NCBI GenBank assembly: GCA_030613445.1
Contig: JAUWLY010000087.1
Location: forward strand, 1-9,704
Origin: Candidatus Stahliibacteriota bacterium
Lineage (GTDB): Bacteria; Hydrothermota; Tepidihabitantia; SM23-42
Direction of reading: 5' to 3'
Length of the DNA stretch: 9,704 nucleotides
The translations under genes and the position numbers were made by a program. How positions within the stretch are numbered: the stretch's first letter is position 1; each line of letters starts with the position of its first letter. The notes beneath the pieces are model-generated. The model ran no database searches. It had not been told where the DNA came from and saw only the letters and a program-made list of their open reading frames with translations. Shown here piece after piece: positions 5,135-9,704 of this stretch.

Positions 5135-7285
5135 ATGAAGAAATTTCTAATATTTCTTGTTATATTGGTCTTATTGAGTTGTGCACCGACATATGTTGAG
5201 AGTATTGTTACATCTAAGGGCGCCGTATTAGAGATAGACGGCGCTCGTTTTGAAATACCTGAGAACAGTGTTCAGGACTCCACGCAGATCAGGATTGAGA
5301 AAAGGAACGTAGCGAAAAAGAACTATGAACAGGGATATCGTATTAAAGGTGAATCTTTTGTAATAAGCCCGGAGACATTGTTCTTTGAGAAACCTTTGCG
5401 GTTTTCTTTGCCAGTCAAAGACTCAAACGCTGCATTGGGTGCTAAGATAGGTAGTGGGTTTGTGCCTTTGGCAAGTTCGTTTGTTGAGGGTGAAACACTG
5501 CGCGTACAGCTATGGCACGGCGGTGAATATTACCTCATAAGTAAACCCGCAGAATATGGCATAAGAGACCATTCAGATACTGAGGAGGGATTGCTTATTG
5601 TCAGTGATTTATATGTGAGTGATTATATTAAGAATTTCAAGAAGGTATTAAGGCAGGGCGATTATCATTTTCCAATCTGGACATTTGTTTATTCAAATGA
5701 CAATTCGATTGAGGAAAATGCAAAATTCCTTGCTGAAGAACTTAAAAAACTACATGAGGATTATGGTAAATTCCGCCTAGATATCGTGAGTTTTGGGGTC
5801 GGTGGTTTGATTACGCACCGTTATATTGCAGATACATTGACATACCAAAGGGACATTTCTCCAGTGGTTATTGCCGTTGGTACACCATTTTTTGGTTCTA
5901 GCTTTGCGAATATTGATAGTATTAAGAAAGCAAAAAGCCCTTATCGTTACTTTTTTGTTGATGGTATGGGAGAAAATGCAAAAGACTTAGAACCTGAATC
6001 AGATTTTATCACCTGGCTAAAAAAACATAAAGGTTTACGTGGCGGTTGGTTAAAAGATCCTGGGGAAGATAAAAACCCTGCTTCTATTAGAGGAAAATTT
6101 GGGTTTCCTGGAGATTTAACCGAAGAAAATGATGGAGATGGATTGATTTCGTTATCTTCTGCAAAACTGACACCAATTGAGCCAGATCCATTCGCTTTGA
6201 GTCATTTTGATCTATTTGAAAACACTGATGTTCATGAAGTAATTAGTGAATTTGTTCTACTGTATCGTAGTTTTGCGTGGATGGATTTTTTTCTTAAGGT
6301 TTGGGAAGAAGATGAACCTTTTTCAAAAATCAGCGAACTCTGGGAAAGAGAAATAAGATTACATTATCGAAATATGATCGATTTTGAAATATTGCTTGAA
6401 TGGAATGACAATATGCTGAAGTCTGTACCTGAAGATGCAATCCTTATTACAAATGGCGACAATGATACATATCCTGCATGGTATCTACAGGAAAAAGGAG
6501 TAAGAAATGATGTTTTGATAGTAAATCGTAACCTTCTTAATTTAAAAGAATATGTGCAATTCATGCAGAAGAATGGTTTGCCATTAGAAATCACACAGGA
6601 AGAATTAGATAAGGTTAAACATAGTTATAATAAAGAGACACGCGAAGCAATTTCAATATCAGATCAGTTAATAAAACTACTCCTGAAACAAAATAAAGGA
6701 GTCGTAGTTTTTTCAACCACAGTGTATGAGCCAGAACGTTATGGTTATCCTCTTATGCTGTCTGGCGTGGTCTACGAGATTGGTGAAGGAAATATTGAGA
6801 TTAACGAAAAATATATTGATGTTACAAAGACAACGGAATTGTTCCACAAGGTATTCAGTTACGAAAAATTCTTTTCAGTTCCTTTTGATTCTCTGACTGA
6901 AGATATACAATATATATACTCTAATCATGCTGCTTCTTTACATACATTATCACTTGCATTAGAGGAACAAGAGTACTATGAAGAAGCTCTAAAAGAAATT
7001 CAATTCGCACAGCAATTTACAAGAGAGAATATGAGATATTTTTTCTACTACAACGAGGCGTTAATATATTTGAAAATGGATAAAAAAGATAAGGCTGATA
7101 GTGTATTTAAAAAATTACTTGAAATGCCAAATCTGGATTTAGAAATGAAAAAGAAAATAGCCAATTATTATTTTGGGATGGAGATGAAAGAAGAAGCCAT
7201 AAGAATACTTGCTGAGTGTTTGAAGGAAAACCCTAGTGACAGTGAACTCACTGAGTTGATAAGAGAATACCAGGAGGGCTTATAG
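5135..7285 (+). CDS. Multidomain lipoprotein: ZU5-like, pseudo-lipase, DUF2723-C-like and TPR domains
   Basis: The start ATG 5135 gives 716 residues. A lipoprotein signal, MKKFLIFLVILVLLSC, puts the lipidated Cys at 16. Residues about 24-138 resemble a ZU5-type beta domain (GARFEIPENSVQD, FEKPLRFSLP). Residues about 150-380 read as an alpha/beta-hydrolase of the lipase type: DIVSFGVGGLITHRY (216-230), AVGTPFFGS (247-255), NDGDGLISLSSAKL (332-345) and a candidate His357. Gly221 occupies the place of the nucleophile Ser in the GxSxGG elbow, so catalysis is doubtful. Residues about 434-475 (ILITNGDNDTYPAWYLQEKG, RNDVLIVNRNLLN) match a motif I know from the soluble C-terminal part of DUF2723 membrane proteins. 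Residues about 594-714 form roughly three TPRs. It is anchored in the envelope. It is followed directly by a sigma/anti-sigma pair, suggesting a sensing or target role; the actual function is unknown. Confidence 0.82.
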   Translation: MKKFLIFLVILVLLSCAPTYVESIVTSKGAVLEIDGARFEIPENSVQDSTQIRIEKRNVAKKNYEQGYRIKGESFVISPETLFFEKPLRFSLPVKDSNAALGAKIGSGFVPLASSFVEGETLRVQLWHGGEYYLISKPAEYGIRDHSDTEEGLLIVSDLYVSDYIKNFKKVLRQGDYHFPIWTFVYSNDNSIEENAKFLAEELKKLHEDYGKFRLDIVSFGVGGLITHRYIADTLTYQRDISPVVIAVGTPFFGSSFANIDSIKKAKSPYRYFFVDGMGENAKDLEPESDFITWLKKHKGLRGGWLKDPGEDKNPASIRGKFGFPGDLTEENDGDGLISLSSAKLTPIEPDPFALSHFDLFENTDVHEVISEFVLLYRSFAWMDFFLKVWEEDEPFSKISELWEREIRLHYRNMIDFEILLEWNDNMLKSVPEDAILITNGDNDTYPAWYLQEKGVRNDVLIVNRNLLNLKEYVQFMQKNGLPLEITQEELDKVKHSYNKETREAISISDQLIKLLLKQNKGVVVFSTTVYEPERYGYPLMLSGVVYEIGEGNIEINEKYIDVTKTTELFHKVFSYEKFFSVPFDSLTEDIQYIYSNHAASLHTLSLALEEQEYYEEALKEIQFAQQFTRENMRYFFYYNEALIYLKMDKKDKADSVFKKLLEMPNLDLEMKKKIANYYFGMEMKEEAIRILAECLKENPSDSELTELIREYQEGL
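7272..7284 (+). promoter_or_regulatory. Ribosome site and proposed AUA start of the sigma gene
   Basis: AGGAGG (7272-7277) is followed by GCTT and ATA (7282-7284), which overlaps the TAG stop of the lipoprotein gene (7283-7285). No ATG, GTG or TTG is in the sigma frame between the last upstream stop (7252-7254) and TTG 7357. ATT at 7291 is a second possible non-standard start but lies 13 bases from the ribosome site. Confidence 0.6.
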
Positions 7286-7830
7286 ACTATATTGAACTTG
7301 AGCCGTTTGCACTCTATAGATTATTCAAAGAAGGTGATGAAAAGGCATTTGACGTATTGTATAAGAGATTCAATTCAGGGCTGTTCAACTATTGTGTGCG
7401 GTTGCTCGGTAACTGGCATTATGCTGAGGATATTCTCGTTGAAACATTTACAAAACTGGCAAACTCAAACCTGTATGATAAAGGTAGTCTGAAAGCATGG
7501 TTGTACCGTGTAGCAACAAATGGCTGCTACCGGGTTTTCAGGAAAAAGAGAGGAGAGGTTTGTTTTTCAGAAGAAGAATGTAAGGCAGGTATCCCAGACC
7601 ATGGCCCGAGTTTGATCAAAGAAGTAAGGGTTCAGAAGATGCTCAATGAACTGCCTGAAAAGCAAAGGGTCGTTGTTTTGTTGAAATTTTATGAAGACAT
7701 GACTTATCAGGAAATAGCTGATATCTTATGTTGTCCTCTTGGCACGGTTAAATCAAGGCTGCATGAAGGGATAAAAAAGTTGAGAAGACTTATGAAATGC
7801 AAGGTCAAAAGTAAAAGTGAGATTATATGA
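7282..7830 (+). CDS. ECF-type RNA polymerase sigma factor (pair 2), probable AUA start
   Basis: From ATA 7282 the product is 182 residues. Region 2 (about 14-88) includes LFKEGDEKAFDVLYKRF (14-30), HYAEDILVETFTKL (46-59) and SLKAWLYRVATNGCYRVFRKKR (69-90). Region 4 (about 118-170) includes LPEKQRVVVLLKFYEDMTYQEI and the helix-turn-helix CCPLGTVKSRLHEGIKKLRR. The first standard start codon, TTG 7357, would delete residues 1-25 and with them the well-conserved first part of region 2, and it has no ribosome site. The upstream extension is both sigma-like and correctly spaced from AGGAGG, so a rare AUA (or AUU 7291) start coupled to the lipoprotein stop is preferred. It partners with the zinc-finger anti-sigma downstream. 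The family call is firm; the start is inferred. Confidence 0.88.
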   Translation: MDYIELEPFALYRLFKEGDEKAFDVLYKRFNSGLFNYCVRLLGNWHYAEDILVETFTKLANSNLYDKGSLKAWLYRVATNGCYRVFRKKRGEVCFSEEECKAGIPDHGPSLIKEVRVQKMLNELPEKQRVVVLLKFYEDMTYQEIADILCCPLGTVKSRLHEGIKKLRRLMKCKVKSKSEII

Positions 7831-7883
7831 GACCCCCACCCTTACCCTCCCCCTTGAAGGGGGAGGATATAGGAGGGGGTGAA
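7831..7883 (+). repeat. C-rich/G-rich hairpin element between sigma and anti-sigma genes
   Basis: CCTCCCCC (7846-7853) pairs with GGGGGAGG (7859-7866) around TTGAA, an 8-bp very GC-rich stem in an otherwise AT-leaning region. It is followed by ATATAGGAGGGGGTG, which can pair in part with the same C-rich arm. The pattern resembles a dispersed repeat common in many environmental genomes (recollection, not searched). It ends one base before the anti-sigma ribosome site, so its CCTCC could alternatively pair with that AGGAGG. Confidence 0.7.
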
Positions 7884-7893
7884 AGGAGGTTTG

Positions 7894-8343
7894 ATGTCTA
7901 CTCGACATTGCAAGGAGATAAAAAAATATCTTGATGATTATATTATAGGTGAGCTCGATTCAGATAGTGAAATACAGATGAATGAGCATATGAGCGAATG
8001 CAAGGAGTGCGCAGAGGAATTAGCCAAAAGGGAGGCGGTATTTAATATCGTAAGGAGTTCGGCAAGATTCGAGCCATCTGCTCAAACATTCAGGCGTATT
8101 AAGAGACAAATATCCGTGCAAAGAAAGCAATGGAGATTATTCAGGGTTTTTCCAAGGAGCGTTGTCTATGCCGCAGCAGCTTTCTTACTTGGGATTGTGT
8201 TTATCAAATCTTTCGATCGTTTAGTTCTAAAATCTGAAGAGAGACCGAGGGTTGAAACAAAATACGAAACTCACTATCGAGAACCGTTTGTCGATACAGT
8301 TGAATTCTATCACGCGCCGGCTAAGAACCTGGCGAGAATATAG
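7894..8343 (+). CDS. Zinc-finger (ZAS) anti-sigma factor with one membrane helix
   Basis: The start ATG 7894 is set by AGGAGG at 7884-7889 (four-base spacing); a GTG 15 bases upstream would consume the ribosome site and is rejected. The 149-residue product has a cytoplasmic zinc-binding anti-sigma domain (1-45): C6, L13/I18/L21 of the YLDDYIIGEL segment, and the HxxxCxxC core H32-C36-C39. A basic linker (66-88) leads to a membrane helix at about 89-106 (SVVYAAAAFLLGIVFIKS) and a short outer tail of about 43 residues. Proteins of this type hold an ECF sigma inactive until released by thiol oxidation or proteolysis. It lies 63 bp after the sigma gene and is clearly its partner. The short outer tail has no recognisable sensor domain, so the signal may come through another protein, possibly the operon's lipoprotein. 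Confidence 0.9.
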   Translation: MSTRHCKEIKKYLDDYIIGELDSDSEIQMNEHMSECKECAEELAKREAVFNIVRSSARFEPSAQTFRRIKRQISVQRKQWRLFRVFPRSVVYAAAAFLLGIVFIKSFDRLVLKSEERPRVETKYETHYREPFVDTVEFYHAPAKNLARI

Positions 8344-8397
8344 GCAGTAGACAGTAATGCGTAAGGCGTAGGGCGTGTTGTGTATCAGAGTAGCGGT

Positions 8398-8528
8398 GTA
8401 ACGGAGTATAAAAGAAAACACTGTAGTTGTCTGATTTATCAGACATTGCCCGATGAATCGGGCGACTACAAAAGCGTAGAGAGTAGAGCGTAGGGAGTAA
8501 GGAGTAGGGCGATTGCCAAGAACCAAGT
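8398..8528 (+). repeat. Dispersed direct repeat, copy 2
   Basis: This is the second copy of the 4927-5042 repeat, in the same orientation. It differs by a one-base indel and one substitution near the second hairpin and by a 14-base insertion (8480-8493) that duplicates the GAGTAGAGCGTAG-type motif next to it. It begins 55 bp after the anti-sigma stop. Homologous recombination between the copies would remove or duplicate the whole bracketed operon. Confidence 0.9.
8422..8470 (+). repeat. Cloverleaf-like palindromic element, copy 2
   Basis: The outer stem is TGTAGT (8422-8427) with ACTACA (8465-8470). Hairpin 1 is TGTCTGAT (8428-8435) with ATCAGACA (8438-8445). Hairpin 2 is GCCCGAT (8448-8454) with ATCGGGC (8457-8463), one pair longer than in copy 1. 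This copy looks closer to the intact form. It could also act as a 3' end structure for the anti-sigma transcript. Confidence 0.75.
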
Positions 8529-8537
8529 GCCAAATCC

Positions 8538-8552
8538 TCCCGCTTTGCGGGA
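8538..8552. repeat. Short GC-rich hairpin (TCCCGC-TTT-GCGGGA)
   Basis: A perfect 6-bp stem with a three-base loop sits directly after repeat copy 2. It is followed on the plus strand by TCCACGATTTTCC, a poor T-tract. It may be a weak terminator for the plus-strand operon or another REP-like fragment. Confidence 0.4.
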
Positions 8553-8711
8553 TCCACGATTTTCCTATATATTATAATCCAAAATGATGAATCGGGACAA
8601 GCTCCAAGCTCCAAATAACTTATCGAAGATCTCGAATGTAGATGAGAGAATAACTTAGTTACTGAATTACTGCTTTGCTCAATAACCTAAAAATCTGGCA
8701 GTAAGCAATTT

Positions 8712-9281
8712 TCAAATATTTTCCAGTTCTTTTTTTGCTGAGTCAGCGAGGATTTTATTAATTATTGGATCTTTGAGAATAGCCTGTAATTTTTTACCAA
8801 CTTCAATATTTCTCTCTTTGACTTTAACTAAAGATTTCTTTACCACTGCATAACTCGGTTCAATTTTTTTAAACTCATTTTGGATTTGTTTAATGTTTTC
8901 TATAATAAGTTCTTTCAAATCACTGTTTATGCTGCCATCAACTTCTATGCTATCTATGAGCAAGGTGAACTGAGTAAATACATTGGCCGGTGGCGATGCT
9001 CTTTTGAAAGCTGGAAACATGATATCAAATTCGTACTCGTTTTCTACAAGGTCAATACCCCTGTGCATGATTCGCGCTCCGACAAAAATGCTGCCCTCAA
9101 GAGGTTTTTGCAGTTCTATGAGACCTTTGTCTTCAAGGTATATTACATTGTAGTTCAGATCTCTGAGGCTGATGCCCAATTGCTCTTTGAATTCCTTTGG
9201 CGTTGTTCTATTATACGGGTGTTCAACAAATCGCTCGTAGAGTATTTCCAGAATTCTACGTCTTACTCTGATTTTATCCAT
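8712..9281 (-). CDS. Winged-helix protein of unknown function
   Basis: The 189-residue protein starts at ATG 9281, 20 bp after the upstream TPR-like gene, with a weak GAAAG ribosome site. Residues about 5-82 read as a winged helix: RRILEILYERF (8-18), TPKEFKEQLGISLRDLNYNVIYLEDKGLIEL (27-57, helix-turn-helix plus recognition helix) and a wing GARIMHRGIDLVE (68-80). The remaining residues (95-189) are charged and helical, with SLVKVKERNIEVGKKL, and could mediate self-association or partner binding. There is no signal peptide or membrane segment, so it is cytosolic. DNA binding is plausible from the fold but a protein-interaction role is possible too. Its likely co-transcription with the TPR-like gene suggests a shared, unidentified job. 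Confidence 0.75.
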   Translation of the reverse strand: MDKIRVRRRILEILYERFVEHPYNRTTPKEFKEQLGISLRDLNYNVIYLEDKGLIELQKPLEGSIFVGARIMHRGIDLVENEYEFDIMFPAFKRASPPANVFTQFTLLIDSIEVDGSINSDLKELIIENIKQIQNEFKKIEPSYAVVKKSLVKVKERNIEVGKKLQAILKDPIINKILADSAKKELENI

Positions 9282-9301
9282 TACTTTCTTTCAAATAGGT
9301 G

Positions 9302-9704
9302 TTAGAGTTTTGTTTGCTCACAGAATTTTTCAAAGACCTGGAAGGGCCTACGTTTCAAGAATCTGTCCTGTACATCTTTGTCTTCTATGAATTTCAAAAT
9401 CCAATCTCTATTAACTTTAGCCATTTTGCCGTATTCCATTGTTTTTTCTGGTTCGCCCAGTAAGAAGCTTACACGGCATAAACCGGAATAAACCTCAAAG
9501 GTTGTTTCCCTACTTGTCCCTGGTTGATTGATACTTTCAAGGAGGTCACTAAGGATCTTTTTTGCTTCCTGGAGAAAGGTTATGGCAAGCTTCTTGTCTT
9601 GCTGTGCTTGGGCAATCCTTACATTAGCCTGGTTGAGTTTTGTGCCATTGATCGCATCGTAATCCTTTATTTTCAGTGCAATAGTGAGGATGTTCTCGCT
9701 CAGG
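9302..9704 (-). CDS. TPR-like helical protein (partial, N-terminus off window)
   Basis: An open minus-strand frame enters from the right edge and ends at TAA 9302-9304; 133 residues are visible. The sequence is helical and repeat-like: KLNQANVRIAQAQQDKKLA, LQEAKKILSDLLESI, and TFEVYSGLCRVSFLLGEPEKTMEYGKMAK. The spacing of L/A/G and the GEPEKTMEY turn resemble tetratricopeptide units. The C-terminus (RRPFQVFEKFCEQTKL) is basic and aromatic. There is no membrane segment in the visible part. It is probably the upstream operon partner of the winged-helix gene, 20 bp away. What precedes the TPRs is unknown; such tails often follow a regulatory or ATPase domain. Confidence 0.65.
   Translation of the reverse strand, partial: LSENILTIALKIKDYDAINGTKLNQANVRIAQAQQDKKLAITFLQEAKKILSDLLESINQPGTSRETTFEVYSGLCRVSFLLGEPEKTMEYGKMAKVNRDWILKFIEDKDVQDRFLKRRPFQVFEKFCEQTKL

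Larger units (their letters stand above)
8344..8711. other. Gene-free convergent region with repeats
   Basis: No credible gene is present in these 368 bases between two converging genes. It opens with decayed GTAG/GGCGTAG short repeats (8344-8397), then holds repeat copy 2 (8398-8528) and a GCGGG hairpin (8538-8552). Next is a partial echo of the cloverleaf element (GATGAATCGGGAC, 8587-8599) followed by two AAGCTCC heptads. An AT-rich stretch finishes it, with a weak TTACTGC/GCAGTAA inverted repeat (8667-8704). No standard T-tract terminator is seen for either gene. Confidence 0.7.

Noticed and set aside
7262..7300. Programmed -1 frameshift fusing the lipoprotein to the sigma factor
   Set aside because: The frames are related by -1 and an AGGAGG is present, but there is no slippery heptamer, and a membrane-anchored lipoprotein-sigma fusion makes little sense.
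7357..7830. Sigma factor starting at TTG 7357
   Set aside because: It would remove the first part of region 2 and has no ribosome site; sigma-like sequence continues upstream in the same frame.
7879..7893. GTG 7879 as start of the zinc-finger anti-sigma
   Set aside because: The ribosome site at 7884-7889 would lie inside the coding region; ATG 7894 is correctly spaced.
4927..8528. CRISPR array or composite transposon
   Set aside because: Only two repeat copies with a 3.4-kb gap, no regular spacers, and no transposase or integrase reading frame in the window.
8227..8614. Minus-strand frames through repeat copy 2, matching frames at 4754-5061
   Set aside because: Their similarity to each other comes only from the repeated DNA; the translations are not protein-like.
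8667..8704. TTACTGC/GCAGTAA inverted repeat as a bidirectional terminator
   Set aside because: 7-bp arms with a 24-base loop and no clear T-tract.

Overview
The window looks like a stretch of chromosome from an uncultivated diderm bacterium. An outer-membrane TolC-type protein and two predicted lipoproteins argue for an outer membrane. The moderate-to-low GC content and the dispersed repeat debris would fit a candidate phylum such as WOR-3/Stahlbacteria, but that placement is a guess from gene style, not a demonstrated assignment. No rRNA, tRNA, CRISPR array or transposase is visible.

Left part (1-3259, all minus strand). Reading in transcription order: a small lipoprotein (3259-2870), an Rrf2-family regulator with three conserved cysteines (2830-2429), an ECF sigma factor (2375-1803), an overlapping DUF5667-type membrane anti-sigma candidate with an extremely Cys-rich C-terminal tail (1806-1033), and a TolC/CusC-like efflux protein that runs off the left edge (919-1). 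The likely theme is a redox- or metal-sensing regulatory cassette driving an efflux system. The efflux pump and adaptor, if present, would lie beyond position 1.

Centre-left (3260-4739). A 66-bp divergent spacer has interleaved promoters. It leads into a UgtP/MGDG-synthase-like glycolipid glycosyltransferase, apparently leaderless, which overlaps a small HExxH zinc metallopeptidase by 11 nt.

Junction (4740-5134). This gene-free stretch holds a perfect GNRA-loop hairpin, a diverged 51-bp remnant of the metallopeptidase 3' end, decayed purine-rich repeats, one copy of a cloverleaf-like repeat and an AAGNNCC heptad array.

Centre-right (5135-8343, plus strand). A three-gene module: a 716-residue multidomain lipoprotein (ZU5-like domain, alpha/beta-hydrolase domain with the nucleophile Ser replaced by Gly, a module like the C-terminal part of DUF2723 proteins, and TPRs), an ECF sigma factor that appears to start at a non-canonical AUA codon, and a zinc-finger (ZAS) anti-sigma factor with one membrane helix. 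A C-rich/G-rich hairpin separates sigma and anti-sigma. Direct copies of the same roughly 120-bp repeat bracket the module.

Right part (8344-9704). A repeat-rich gene-free stretch is followed by two minus-strand genes, a partial TPR-like helical protein and a winged-helix protein of unknown role.

The strongest candidate for something undescribed is the bracketed lipoprotein-sigma-anti-sigma module. It looks like a cell-envelope sensing cassette whose surface component carries a dead lipase-like domain. The second is the Cys-rich anti-sigma/Rrf2/efflux cassette.
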